Positions 9,040 through 17,832 are shown, counted from the first letter of the stretch. The stretch: 64,000 bases of DNA from Rossellomorea marisflavi (GCF_022170785.1 NZ_CP081870.1:2096001-2160000), one strand, 5' to 3'. Notes: generated by a model from the letters alone, not told the origin. Numbers and translations: made by a program.

Positions 9040-10446
9040 ATGGAGGATTCGCAACAAACACAAACATTCAACAAAACACCACTTCTTATCGTCTTGATTT
9101 CCGGTGCGTTTGCCGCCATTCTCAATCAAACATTATTAGGTACGGCTTTGCCCCATATTATGAAAGACTTAAACCTTGATGAAAGTACAGCCCAGTGGCT
9201 GACATCGATCTTTATGCTGGTCAATGGGATCATGATCCCGGTTACCGCATTCCTGATCGGTCGTTTTACGACACGGGCTTTATTCCTAAGTGCAATGGGT
9301 CTCTTCGCGGTTGGTACAGCCATCTGTGCTGTCGCGCCTTCCTTTGGCTTTTTGATGGTAGGAAGAATCATCCAGGCCTCTGGTGCAGGTATCATCATTC
9401 CGTTGATGCAGACCATCCTGTTCATGATTTATCCCGTCGAAAAGAGAGGGGCGGCCATGGGGATGTTCGGGCTTGTTATCTCATTTGCGCCCGCTATCGG
9501 ACCATCCCTTTCAGGGTGGATGGTGGAAGAACTGCCTTGGAGGAGTCTGTTTTATGTGATCCTGCCGATCGTAATCGTGGATTTCATTGTAGCCTATTTC
9601 CTATTGAAAAATGTGACAAAACGTACATTCCCTAAATTGGACATCCTTTCTGTCATCTTGTCTTCATTCGGGTTTGGCGGTTTGCTATATGGATTCAGTA
9701 TCGCAGGATCCAAGGGATGGGGAAGCTACCAGGTGGACCTATCCATGATTGTGGGTGGATTATCACTTCTTTGGTTCATCCTTAGGCAGCTACGGTTGAA
9801 AGAGCCGATGCTTCAGTTCCGAGTATTTAAAAATTCAATGTTCACGCTGACAACAGCTTTAGGCATGATTGTGTTCATAGCCATGATCGGTGCAGCCACG
9901 GTTCTTCCACTCTACATGCAGAATATGCTTGGATTTTCAGCGCTTGAATCCGGTTTGATGCTCCTGCCGGGTGCCTTGATCATGGGATTGATGAACCCGA
10001 TAACCGGCCGATTATTCGATAAATTCGGAGCCAGGTGGCTCGCGATCATTGGCCTTACAATCTTATCTCTATCGACATTCATGTTCACTAATTTATCTGC
10101 AGAAACCACATTTGCTTATTTGGCAACATGGAATGCAGTAAGGATGTTCGGGGTGGCCATGGTGATGATGCCTGTTACAACAGCAGGACTCAATCAGCTG
10201 CCTTCTAATCTGATCCCTCATGGTACGGCCATGAACAACACGATGCGTCAGGTTTCCGGCGCTATGGGTACGGCGATGCTCGTGACCGTCATGACCACAA
10301 GCGCCATTCCAACAAAAGGGTTGGAGGGAATGATCCACGGGGTCAACGTCTCCTTCGTGGTGGCGGGCATCACCGCAATCTTGGCACTGATCCTATCTTT
10401 CTTTGTGAGGAATCCAGGTTCCAGAAGAATTAAGGGGAGTGCGTAA
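9040..10446 (+). CDS. MFS multidrug exporter, DHA2 (EmrB/QacA, LmrB-like) family
   Basis: A 468-residue inner-membrane proton antiporter with about 14 predicted transmembrane segments. The N-terminus ILNQTLLGTALPHIMKDLNL and STAQWLTSIFMLVNGIMIPVTAFL closely follow LmrB/EmrB proteins. Motif C (GPSLSGWMVEELPWR) lies in the fifth helix. It exports drug-like compounds; substrates cannot be deduced. It forms an operon with the TetR gene upstream and is closed by a terminator. Confidence 0.85.
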   Translation: MEDSQQTQTFNKTPLLIVLISGAFAAILNQTLLGTALPHIMKDLNLDESTAQWLTSIFMLVNGIMIPVTAFLIGRFTTRALFLSAMGLFAVGTAICAVAPSFGFLMVGRIIQASGAGIIIPLMQTILFMIYPVEKRGAAMGMFGLVISFAPAIGPSLSGWMVEELPWRSLFYVILPIVIVDFIVAYFLLKNVTKRTFPKLDILSVILSSFGFGGLLYGFSIAGSKGWGSYQVDLSMIVGGLSLLWFILRQLRLKEPMLQFRVFKNSMFTLTTALGMIVFIAMIGAATVLPLYMQNMLGFSALESGLMLLPGALIMGLMNPITGRLFDKFGARWLAIIGLTILSLSTFMFTNLSAETTFAYLATWNAVRMFGVAMVMMPVTTAGLNQLPSNLIPHGTAMNNTMRQVSGAMGTAMLVTVMTTSAIPTKGLEGMIHGVNVSFVVAGITAILALILSFFVRNPGSRRIKGSA

Positions 10447-10480
10447 CACACAATACACGAAATCCAATACCTAGCACATT

Positions 10481-10519
10481 AATCCGAGCGGCCATTTGAG
10501 AATGGTCGCTCGGATTTTT
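10481..10519 (+). terminator. terminator of the TetR-MFS operon
   Basis: Stem AATCCGAGCGGCCATT / AATGGTCGCTCGGATT (one G-T pair), loop TGAG, then a T-rich tail. Confidence 0.9.
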
Positions 10520-10622
10520 ACTTTTTTTCCAAACCGCGAAGTATTCCGAATCTAGTAACTATCCAATCATCCACACCAACTCTTCCTCCGGTTCATATGG
10601 TATAGGAGGAGGTGATAGACTT

Positions 10623-10754
10623 GTGAAAGCATTTTGGAAACACATAAGAAATCCGCTTTCCTCCAATCCAGATCCCCTGCACGATCTGGAAAAGGCAAAG
10701 GAGATACCGAGGATGGCAAACTTCGGCTTCGCTACACGCCCTCTACGTTTCTAA
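10623..10754 (+). CDS. 43-residue unrecognised small protein
   Basis: A GTG-started frame too short for ordinary gene calling. It is preceded by a near-ideal site, GGAGGAGGTGA, about 8 nt upstream. The product (starting MKAFWKHIRNPL, ending GFATRPLRF) is basic and has no recognised domain. It ends 80 bp before the amidase gene. It may be a real small, possibly sporulation, protein or the remnant of a longer gene; the strong site favours translation. Confidence 0.4.
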   Translation: MKAFWKHIRNPLSSNPDPLHDLEKAKEIPRMANFGFATRPLRF

Positions 10755-10773
10755 ATGATTGGCAGCTTGTCCG

Positions 10774-10802
10774 AACAAGCTGGTATAATCCTGCATATAC
10801 TA
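10774..10802 (+). promoter_or_regulatory. possible mother-cell (sigma-K/E-like) promoter of the amidase gene
   Basis: CATATACTA resembles the CATAnnnTA -10 of late mother-cell promoters, with an AC dinucleotide 17 nt upstream as in sigma-K sites. A TATAAT inside this spacer is an alternative -10. CwlC-type lysins are sigma-K dependent in B. subtilis, which fits, but the match is short. Confidence 0.35.
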
Positions 10803-10833
10803 TAGTAGTAACGATTAAAGGAGGAAATAACAA

Positions 10834-12279
10834 GTGAAGGTCATAATGATTGATCCCGGTCATGGTGGAAGCGATCCCGGGGCAAGCTATAAAGGCCATG
10901 AAGAGAAATATTATAATCTGCTTATAGCTCTCGGACTGAGAGATTTCCTGCTGAAACATTATCAGGTCAACGTGATCATGACCCGTGAATCCGACCGGGA
11001 ATTATCTTTGGAGGAAAGAAGCCGACTTGCGAATGCCAGGGGCGTTGATTTCTTTTTATCCATCCACCATAACGCAGGGGGAGGAACAGGGTTCGAAAGC
11101 TATATTTATGATGGAAAGGTATCAAATGACATGGTATCCCTCCAATCAACCATACACAATGAAATCGTTTCATCAATCAGCAAATATAATGTGGTGGACC
11201 GAGGAAAGAAAAGGGCGAACTTTCATGTATTGAGGGAAACAACCATGAATGCTCTATTAGTGGAGATTCTCTTCATCGATCGTGATACCGACGTCGCTTT
11301 GATGCAGTCAGCGGCATTCCGATCAGATGTAGTCTCCGGATTAGGAAAAGGGATTGCCAAAGCCTTGGCGCTGCCTGATGTACAAAAGGCCATCTTCAAA
11401 GTGATTGCGGGGTCCTTCGGTGATCGGAAGAACGCTGAAGAGAGGGTGGAAGAGCTTTCGAACAGAAAAATCGATTCTTTCATCACGTCTTTTCTTCTAG
11501 ATGGAAAAACATATTTCCGGGTTCAAGCAGGGGCATTTGCCGATCGGCAGAATGCTGAAAATCTTGTTCAAACGTTGAAGGGGTATAAGATTGATGCCTT
11601 TTTGGTTGTTGAAGGAGCCGTTTCATCCATTCCTCCCGTCTCCCAACCAAAACCAACAAATACGCCGAAGCCGACCTTTCCGCCAACGTCCACCCCAAAA
11701 CCGACCCCACCGCCACAGTCTCCTTCAAAACCGGGGTATTCCATCCTGGGTGAAAGTGTGTTGAAAGGTTATCAACTTGATGAGTTTGCAAGGAAGGTGA
11801 ACCCGGCTGCACCTCTTCTGGGAACCTATTATATCACCCTGGGAAGATTGTATGGCATTCGGGGTGATGTAGCGTTTGCCCAAGCTCTGCATGAGACGAA
11901 CTTCTTCCGATTTACTGGACAAGTCAAAGCTTCTCAAAATAATTATGCCGGTATCGGGACGACTGGTCCAGGTGTGGATGGTGCTCAATTCAAAACAGCC
12001 GAAGAAGGAGTCCACGCCCACCTTCAGCATCTATTCGCTTATACGACCATCTCTCCATTGCCAGCGGGCACTCAACTAGTAGATCCACGTTTTAACCTTG
12101 TTAAAAGGGGGATCGCCCGAGATTGGATAGAGTTAAACGGTAAATGGGCCGTGCCCGGAGCCACTTACGGTCAAATGGTTTTGGCTCTGCATGAACGGAA
12201 TTTGAGCGATGCCATTGCGTCGGCAAAGGCGCAGATCTTGTTGATGGAAGATGCGATGAAACAGCTGATGATTAAATAA
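10834..12279 (+). CDS. CwlC-like N-acetylmuramoyl-L-alanine amidase fused to a GH73 glucosaminidase
   Basis: A 481-residue cell-wall hydrolase. Residues 1-178 form an Amidase_3 domain that follows CwlC closely (MIDPGHGGSDPGA, GGGTGFESYIYDG, RGKKRANFHVLRE). Candidate zinc and catalytic residues are H10, E24, H78 or H79, and E144. Two SPOR repeats (about 187-218 and 227-259) should bind denuded glycan. A Pro/Thr/Lys linker (270-300) leads to a GH73-type domain (about 310-440) with ALHETNFF (E354 as putative acid) and NNYAGIG. There is no signal peptide, as in CwlC, which acts inside the dying mother cell; a role in mother-cell lysis is inferred. The start is GTG with AAAGGAGG upstream. The added glucosaminidase is absent from classical CwlC. 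Confidence 0.85.
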   Translation: MKVIMIDPGHGGSDPGASYKGHEEKYYNLLIALGLRDFLLKHYQVNVIMTRESDRELSLEERSRLANARGVDFFLSIHHNAGGGTGFESYIYDGKVSNDMVSLQSTIHNEIVSSISKYNVVDRGKKRANFHVLRETTMNALLVEILFIDRDTDVALMQSAAFRSDVVSGLGKGIAKALALPDVQKAIFKVIAGSFGDRKNAEERVEELSNRKIDSFITSFLLDGKTYFRVQAGAFADRQNAENLVQTLKGYKIDAFLVVEGAVSSIPPVSQPKPTNTPKPTFPPTSTPKPTPPPQSPSKPGYSILGESVLKGYQLDEFARKVNPAAPLLGTYYITLGRLYGIRGDVAFAQALHETNFFRFTGQVKASQNNYAGIGTTGPGVDGAQFKTAEEGVHAHLQHLFAYTTISPLPAGTQLVDPRFNLVKRGIARDWIELNGKWAVPGATYGQMVLALHERNLSDAIASAKAQILLMEDAMKQLMIK

Positions 12280-12289
12280 ATGCACAAAA

Positions 12290-12540
12290 GGGCTGGGACA
12301 AACATGTCTTAGTCATAGTAAAACCCGAACTACTTGCTGGAGACGAGGCAACGTTAGTTCGGGTTTTCTATTTGTTTCATGACCATTTGCATTTTATTGT
12401 TTCAGTGGTTGAATGACTAGACTGCTGCGAGCCCAAGGAGGCTCATGGGCTACCCGCGGAAAGCGAAGCCTTGCGTGGCAATCATAATCCGTTTAAAGAA
12501 CCCCTACCTGTACTTTTTTAGTTTTGTCTCAGCTTTGTTT
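12290..12540. repeat. dispersed intergenic repeat, copy 1, with terminator hairpin
   Basis: This gene-free stretch shares several blocks with 53700-53900. These are GTCATAGTAAAACCCGAACTA, the matching TAGTTCGGGTTTT arm (hairpin 12320-12367), TTTGTTTCATG-CCATT, and CCCGCGGAAAGCG with CTTGC and AATCAT. The hairpin with its T tail can serve as terminator for the amidase gene. The CCCGCGGAAAGCG block resembles a repeat I know from many Bacillaceae intergenic regions. No coding potential is supported here. Confidence 0.75.
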
Positions 12541-12549
12541 AGAAGAATA

Positions 12550-13299
12550 TTAATCGTCTTTCAACAAATGGTGGATCATTCTTTCGTGATCATTGAAGAA
12601 TTGTTGCATGATACGGTAATGTCCTACTTCTTCAAGGTCTCTCTTCTTCATACCGTCTTCGCACAACTCAATGATGGTAGAGGAGGGATAAGCCATTAAA
12701 ATGGGGGAGTGGGTAGCAATGATGAACTGTGAGTTCTGTCTGATGAGCTCATGGATCCTTGTCAGCATCGCCATTTGTCTCAAAGGTGAGAGGGCTGCTT
12801 CAGGCTCATCCAGTATGTAGATTCCATTACCGCGAAAACGATTCATAAAGGTGGAAAAGAAAGCTTCCCCGTGGGACTGTTCATGTAGTGATGTCCCGCC
12901 ATACGAATCAATGATCGGTAGGCCGAAAGTGTCTTCGTCGAGTTTCGAGATTTGGGTGGCTACATTGTAGAAACTTTCAGCACGTAGAAAATAGCCATCG
13001 TTTGGTTTTTTTGGAGCACGGACGATGCGGAGGTATTGATCAAGTTCACTGTGTGAATCATAAGTTGAAAACTGAAGATTTAGAGATCCGCCTTCAGGGT
13101 TGAATCCAAGGGCCACAGCTACAGATTCGAGGAGGGTGGACTTCCCCATGCCATTTTCACCCACAATGAAGGTCACATCACGGTCCAGATGGAGTTCGTC
13201 GAGAGTGCGGATGCTAGGGATGGTAAAAGGGTACCGGTCAAATGCAGGAACTTCTTCTCTTTTTAACATGATACTTTTCAGGTAGCGGAATGACTCCAT
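12550..13299 (-). CDS. AAA/ABC-type ATPase of unknown function
   Basis: A 249-residue soluble ATPase with SMC/ABC-like organisation: Walker A GENGMGKST (47-55), a signature-like SHGEAFF, Walker B YILDEPEAALS and the H-loop ATHSP. It has no membrane domain and no partner permease, which matches the stand-alone predicted-ATPase family found in many bacteria (COG3910 type). AAGGAGG precedes the ATG. The upstream minus-strand gene ends behind a terminator, so this gene is probably transcribed separately. Its function is unknown. Confidence 0.8.
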   Translation of the reverse strand: MESFRYLKSIMLKREEVPAFDRYPFTIPSIRTLDELHLDRDVTFIVGENGMGKSTLLESVAVALGFNPEGGSLNLQFSTYDSHSELDQYLRIVRAPKKPNDGYFLRAESFYNVATQISKLDEDTFGLPIIDSYGGTSLHEQSHGEAFFSTFMNRFRGNGIYILDEPEAALSPLRQMAMLTRIHELIRQNSQFIIATHSPILMAYPSSTIIELCEDGMKKRDLEEVGHYRIMQQFFNDHERMIHHLLKDD

Positions 13300-13315
13300 A
13301 AAATCCTCCTTCTAA

Positions 13316-13343
13316 TAAAAAAAGGCATCATTTCGCATGATGC
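13316..13343 (-). terminator. minus-strand terminator
   Basis: GGCATCAT / ATGATGCC with loop TTCGC; the run of A on the plus strand (13316-13322) is the T tail of the minus transcript from the 73-aa gene. Confidence 0.8.
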
Positions 13344-13353
13344 CCACTGGTTC

Positions 13354-13575
13354 TTATGAAGATGACGTCAATTCCAGGATCATGGAAGTGAGGTCCTCGA
13401 TGTCTGAATAATAGGTTACAGAATGGGATTCGGTCTTCAGCAGGAACAGCTGCCCTTCCCTGTCAAACGAAATGGAGATTTCATGCGGTTCGTTGCCCGT
13501 AAAGGTATGAGTGATCTCACTCTCACCGAACTCCTTCATCGTTCTTAATAATTTTACTACAACATCACGTGTCAT
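13354..13575 (-). CDS. small conserved-type hypothetical protein
   Basis: A 73-residue acidic protein. I choose the ATG at 13575 because AAAGGGGGG lies just upstream; a codon 7 residues earlier overlaps that site. The strand pattern EISISFDREGQLFLLKTE ... VTYYSDIEDLTSMILEL vaguely recalls the YkuJ-type small proteins of Bacillus, but I cannot claim homology. It is flanked by a terminator downstream and a divergent amine oxidase gene upstream. Confidence 0.6.
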   Translation of the reverse strand: MTRDVVVKLLRTMKEFGESEITHTFTGNEPHEISISFDREGQLFLLKTESHSVTYYSDIEDLTSMILELTSSS

Positions 13576-13740
13576 AGATTTCCCCCCTTTGTTCACTAAA
13601 GGGATTGACTAAATACAGTCTCTTAGACCCAATGACTATCTTTAGTATAACAAAGATCCCTGCAAAAAGAAACGCATGTTCTCTTGCGTATAGGGATGAC
13701 TGCATGCACATATGATGTGTTAAGGAAAGGGGGAGTGGCT

Positions 13741-15210
13741 TTGAATCAGTGGGGAATCAGGACAGGGACACCGTCTCCGGAGTATCCTGACGACATGATC
13801 GCTATCATAAAAGACGGATTGCCGCAGGGAAAAGGAAAGAAAAAGATCTTGATCATCGGCGCAGGGCTCAGTGGCCTGGTATCGGCAACATTATTGAAGA
13901 AAGCTGGCCATGAGGTCACGTTATTAGAGGGCAATAATCGCATCGGTGGAAGGGTATATACGAAACGTTCCCCATTCTCTGAAGGGAATTATCTTGACAT
14001 GGGAGCCATGAGAATTCCCGATAATCACCGTTTGGTCATGGAGTACATCCGCAGGTTCAACCTGCCGACCAATCCCTTTTTGAATACCACTCCATACGAT
14101 AAACTTTATGTGAATGGAGTCTATACAACGGTTGATGAATATGAAGGGAATCCGGATATTTTAGGGTTTCCACTGACACAATCCGAAAAGGGTAAGACGG
14201 CGGAACACCTTTTCCTGGAGACAACCAAACCCTTCATCGATGCCTATCAGAGTGGAAGCAAGGAGGAGCGGAAACGACTCATTGAGAAATTCTCGAATTA
14301 CTCAATGGGCAGGTTCCTTAGAGAGAGTCCTTACGGAAATCCCCTTTCGCTCAATGCCATCAGAATGATTAGCGTGCTACAGGGGATAGAGGGATTTCCG
14401 GAGTTTTCTTTCTCAGATATTTTGACCGATATCATTTATCCGATTTTCAGGAAAGAAACGACATTCAATCAGATTACAGGGGGGAATGATCGACTTCCAT
14501 ACGCCTTCAAAGAAGGGCTCAAAGACAACCTGTTGATGAATCAGAAAGTTTACCGCATCGTGCAGGACCGGGACGGGGTTGAGGTATATACACGAAACGG
14601 CAAACCTGGCATCTATCGGGGGGATTATGCCCTAGTGACCGTTCCTTTCACGGTATTGCAGTCCATCGATATTGAACCCTATTCGTCCATCTCTTTTAAA
14701 AAGTGGCAAGCCATTACGGAACTGACGAATGTTCCAGCGGTCAAGGTCGGCATTGAGTTCAAAAACAGGTTTTGGGAAGAAATGAAGATCGGCAATATCA
14801 TCTCAGATCTCCCGTCCAGATTCACCTATGTGCCGAGCAACGGCATCGGAAGTGGACGTCCGGGGGTTCTCCTCGCCAGTTACAGCTGGGGTCAGAATGC
14901 ACTTCTATTCAACTCCATGTCGAAAGAGGAGATCTTTGCCAATGTCATGAAGGATCTTGAAAAGTTCTATGGCCCGAGGGTATATTCGGAAGTCAGCTCT
15001 TATGCTGTATACAATTGGAGCGTCAATCCATTTTCAGCGGGTTGCTTTACATTATTCACTCCCGGGCAAGAAACGGATTTTGCAGACTATATCCAGCATC
15101 CTGAGGGTAGGCTTCATTTTGCAGGGGAGCACACCTCTTCTTTCCATGGGTGGATGGAGGGGGCTATCGAATCAGGAATCAGGGCTGCCTACGAGTTGAA
15201 TGGGAGGTAG
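13741..15210 (+). CDS. flavin amine oxidase (YobN-like)
   Basis: A 489-residue FAD enzyme of the monoamine/L-amino-acid oxidase family. The dinucleotide fold KILIIGAGLSGLVSATLLKKAGHEVTLLEGNNRIGGRV lies near residues 33-70. The FAD-binding C-terminus is GRLHFAGEHTSSFHGWMEGAIESG. The start is TTG at 13741, with AAGGGGGAG just upstream; an in-frame codon at 13684 is less likely. It should oxidise an amine or amino acid to imine with release of peroxide; the substrate is unknown. No signal peptide is seen. The gene is monocistronic. Confidence 0.8.
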   Translation: MNQWGIRTGTPSPEYPDDMIAIIKDGLPQGKGKKKILIIGAGLSGLVSATLLKKAGHEVTLLEGNNRIGGRVYTKRSPFSEGNYLDMGAMRIPDNHRLVMEYIRRFNLPTNPFLNTTPYDKLYVNGVYTTVDEYEGNPDILGFPLTQSEKGKTAEHLFLETTKPFIDAYQSGSKEERKRLIEKFSNYSMGRFLRESPYGNPLSLNAIRMISVLQGIEGFPEFSFSDILTDIIYPIFRKETTFNQITGGNDRLPYAFKEGLKDNLLMNQKVYRIVQDRDGVEVYTRNGKPGIYRGDYALVTVPFTVLQSIDIEPYSSISFKKWQAITELTNVPAVKVGIEFKNRFWEEMKIGNIISDLPSRFTYVPSNGIGSGRPGVLLASYSWGQNALLFNSMSKEEIFANVMKDLEKFYGPRVYSEVSSYAVYNWSVNPFSAGCFTLFTPGQETDFADYIQHPEGRLHFAGEHTSSFHGWMEGAIESGIRAAYELNGR

Positions 15211-15310
15211 CATGCCCAAATCTATGAAAAAAGGAGCTTATCCCACACCTTTCTTTCTATGAAGCATACTCTATCATGTAAGGTATTTTCGTAGGAAAGG
15301 GGGAAAAAAA

Positions 15311-15679
15311 GTGGGAAATTACCAACACAATAGAAGAGTTTCACCTGATCGTGATGAAGTAATCGTCAACCCTACTCAGCGCGTTGTGAATACCCGTACC
15401 AAAACGCGTACCGTCAAAAATATCCACCCGACTGAAATCATCAATGTCAACCGTACCATTATCCGTAATGAAAACTACTACCCTGTACGTACGAGGGAAG
15501 TCAACGAAACAGTGGTTGAAAACTACGACTGTGGAAGAGATGTCAATCGTCCTGACTGCAGAAGGGTAAGTCCTGGAAGCGGCTGGGTCCGTCCGGCAAA
15601 TGATGACCGCGATCGATATGATGGCGGCGGCCATCGATGTGGGAACCGCAACCGCCGTTGTGGCTGCAGGTGGTTCTAG
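15311..15679 (+). CDS. CotD-like spore coat protein
   Basis: A 122-residue highly basic protein rich in Arg, Asn, Thr and Val, with a Cys-Arg-rich tail (CGNRNRRCGCRWF). The stretch IHPTEIINVNRTIIRNENYYPVRT aligns with the HPSHTTQVNHTHYKYIHSYPHT segment of the CotD protein at 708, though most His residues are replaced. The start is GTG after GAAAGGGGG. It is monocistronic with its own terminator. A role in the spore coat is inferred from family resemblance and composition. Confidence 0.65.
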   Translation: MGNYQHNRRVSPDRDEVIVNPTQRVVNTRTKTRTVKNIHPTEIINVNRTIIRNENYYPVRTREVNETVVENYDCGRDVNRPDCRRVSPGSGWVRPANDDRDRYDGGGHRCGNRNRRCGCRWF

Positions 15680-15682
15680 TAT

Positions 15683-15708
15683 AAAAGCATCCTTCGGGGT
15701 GCTTTTTT
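15683..15708 (+). terminator. terminator after the second coat gene
   Basis: AAAAGCATCC, TTCG tetraloop, GGGTGC and a run of T. Confidence 0.85.
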
Positions 15709-15788
15709 CATTTGCTGGGAATTATCCCTTCTATTATTCATCAATGGAGCATAGATTGAACTAGTAAAACTAAAAAATGGGAGATCTT

Positions 15789-16952
15789 ATGATGCCGAAT
15801 TTTCCTAGAAATCGAAACAATTTAGTTCCACTCGTTGCCGTCTCATTGAAAGCAATCATAAGGGTCGTCATAATTGGAATCGTCGTGATGTATGCCTCTA
15901 TCTGGCTTATTTCCACCATGGCCATCAAACTTAAGGTCGATAGCCTCCTGTACTCCTCTGTCTCGGAAATGGTTCCGAAACAGACCTTTCTTATGCTCCT
16001 TTCACAAGAGATGACGGGACTGAGGATAGCCAATGAAGATCAGCTCAATCATGATTTCGATTGGCTTGAAAGTGTCACGAATGTATCCCTATTGGATCCC
16101 AGGAGTTTATTCGGAAGGGAAATACCCGGAATTGAAAATTATCATACACATATAGCGGTAGCTGGTAAAGGGACAGATATTACAAATCTACCGTACGAAT
16201 CACCAGCCCCAACCGATGAGCAGCTGACCAATCAGGAAGTTGATCAGGATCAGATTGATCAGGCGAATGACTCGAAGGATGACGGGGTCAAGGAAGTGGA
16301 CAAGAAGTCAGTGTTCATCTATCACTCCCACAGCTGGGAAGCATTCAGCCCACTCATAAAGAATAATCAATCGAGCGACCCGGCCAGCACGAACGAAAAA
16401 GTCAACGTCATCGCAGTCGGCGCCAAGCTGAAACAGGAATTGGAATCAAGAGGGATCGGGACCATCCAAGACAAAACTGATGTAAACCAGGCACTGAAAG
16501 AAAAGAGTTGGAGCTATTACGAATCCTATAAATTATCAAGAGGGCTCGTCCAGGAAGCCATCGCCCAAGACGAAGATCTAAATTATATCATCGATGTACA
16601 CCGCGACTCACAACCGAAGAAAGTAACCACTAAAACCATTAACGGAAAAGCATACGCCCGCCTATTCTTTATCGTCGGGAAGGAAAATAAGAATTATGAA
16701 AAGAACTTGAAAATTGCCAGGGACCTACACGCAAAGCTTGAAAAAGAGTATCCGGGTATCAGTAGGGGGGTATTCGTCAAAACAAAAGCAGAAGGGAATG
16801 GAGTTTACAATCAGGATCTGACGGAAAGGGCTTTGCTACTCGAATTCGGCGGGGTTGAAAATAACTTGGTGGAACTGTACAATTCTACAGAGGCTTTTGC
16901 AGAAATCTTTGCAGAATATTATCACAAAGATGCGGTTGAAGTAAACAATTGA
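15789..16952 (+). CDS. spoIIP: SpoIIP-family sporulation peptidoglycan hydrolase
   Basis: A 387-residue membrane-anchored protein (391 if an ATG at 15777 is used; GGGAG at 15779-15783 favours 15789). One N-terminal transmembrane helix (about 20-45) precedes an extracellular domain. The SpoIIP signatures are VFIYHSHSWEAFSPL, YIIDVHRDS, and TERALLLEFGGVENNLVELYN. SpoIIP is an amidase/endopeptidase that, with SpoIID and SpoIIM, thins septal wall during engulfment. Neither gpr nor lepA, the usual neighbours of spoIIP, is next to it, so it may be a second SpoIIP-like copy. It ends in a terminator. Confidence 0.85.
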   Translation: MMPNFPRNRNNLVPLVAVSLKAIIRVVIIGIVVMYASIWLISTMAIKLKVDSLLYSSVSEMVPKQTFLMLLSQEMTGLRIANEDQLNHDFDWLESVTNVSLLDPRSLFGREIPGIENYHTHIAVAGKGTDITNLPYESPAPTDEQLTNQEVDQDQIDQANDSKDDGVKEVDKKSVFIYHSHSWEAFSPLIKNNQSSDPASTNEKVNVIAVGAKLKQELESRGIGTIQDKTDVNQALKEKSWSYYESYKLSRGLVQEAIAQDEDLNYIIDVHRDSQPKKVTTKTINGKAYARLFFIVGKENKNYEKNLKIARDLHAKLEKEYPGISRGVFVKTKAEGNGVYNQDLTERALLLEFGGVENNLVELYNSTEAFAEIFAEYYHKDAVEVNN

Positions 16953-16980
16953 ACGGGCCTTACTGGCTCGTTCTTTTTTT
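16951..16980 (+). terminator. terminator of the SpoIIP gene
   Basis: GAACGGGCC / GGCTCGTTC (one wobble), 5-nt loop, seven T; the stem begins within the stop codon. Confidence 0.85.
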
Positions 16981-17058
16981 GTGAAAAAAAAGAATTGAAG
17001 AAAGCGTAAACAATGAATATAATGGCGTAATATCCAAAAAAGAGGAAGTGTGTCGAGG

Positions 17059-17832
17059 ATGAAGCAAAGGATCGCTGTCGAAGCCATCACAGAAAGCTTG
17101 AAAAAAGATAAGAGGGTGAAAAGTATTTTTTTGAAGGGATCGATGGGGAGGGGAGAGGAAGATGAGTTCTCCGATGTGGACCTTTATTGCCTTGTCGAGG
17201 AAGGGGATCTGGAGTCTTTCGTCCAGGACCGGATTCGACATTTGGAAGCCTATGGGAAACTCCTGTTCCATGATGACTTGTTCATCATCGCACCACAGAT
17301 CATCGCGGTTTATGAGGATTTGCTTCATGTCGATCTCTTCACGGTTACGGAAAAGACATTCAAGCAGAAAGATTATTTCAAGGTCATTTATGATCCTGAA
17401 GACAGATTGAGCCCATTCGCGAGAAGTCAAAACCTTTTATTATCCGATGCCGAATTCAATGAATTCGCTGGTGACACCGGGTGGTTCCTCTTTCAATACC
17501 TCAAAGCCATGCGAAGGGGAAATGATCTGTGGGCAGCAGAAATGCTTCAGCACACAATGAGGAATTTCTCCAGTGTCCTTTTGCAACGATACAAGCCAGA
17601 GAGGGCACAGCTTGGCTATAAAACCCTTGAAGCGAGTCTTCCAGGCCAACTTGTCGGGAATGTGAAAGAAATCATGGGACTCATAGGACCCTTCACTCAT
17701 CAACAGGCTGCCAGTGAAATGGTGCGGTTGATTGAAGCTGAGAGGGGATGGATCAGGTCAAAGTGGAAAGACGAACAAGGAAACAGACTGTTGGATACCA
17801 TGCTCAGTACATTGGAAGGCGAAATAAAGTAG
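17059..17832 (+). CDS. nucleotidyltransferase-domain protein
   Basis: A 257-residue protein with an N-terminal pol-beta-type nucleotidyltransferase fold. GSMGRGEEDEFSDVDLYCLV supplies the GS motif (27-28) and the two metal Asp (39 and 41). The C-terminal half is helical, as in aminoglycoside or small-molecule adenylyltransferases, but no resistance-specific motif is clear. The ATG at 17059 is preferred to the GTG at 17050, which sits too close to AGAGGAAG. The YndM-like gene follows within 60 bp. The substrate is unknown. Confidence 0.7.
   Translation: MKQRIAVEAITESLKKDKRVKSIFLKGSMGRGEEDEFSDVDLYCLVEEGDLESFVQDRIRHLEAYGKLLFHDDLFIIAPQIIAVYEDLLHVDLFTVTEKTFKQKDYFKVIYDPEDRLSPFARSQNLLLSDAEFNEFAGDTGWFLFQYLKAMRRGNDLWAAEMLQHTMRNFSSVLLQRYKPERAQLGYKTLEASLPGQLVGNVKEIMGLIGPFTHQQAASEMVRLIEAERGWIRSKWKDEQGNRLLDTMLSTLEGEIK

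Noticed and set aside
10605-10615. CATATGGTATA as a sporulation promoter for the 43-codon frame
   Set aside because: The transcript would start inside the ribosome site, leaving it incomplete.
10634-10837. 67-codon plus-strand frame overlapping the 43-codon frame and the amidase start
   Set aside because: It has no ribosome site and runs through the amidase promoter region and ribosome site.
12445-12699. 84-codon plus-strand frame
   Set aside because: It starts in the dispersed repeat and runs antisense through the end of the ATPase gene; no support.
16960-17430. 156-codon minus-strand frame opposite the nucleotidyltransferase
   Set aside because: It is the antisense shadow of a gene with clear motifs and has no recognisable domain of its own.
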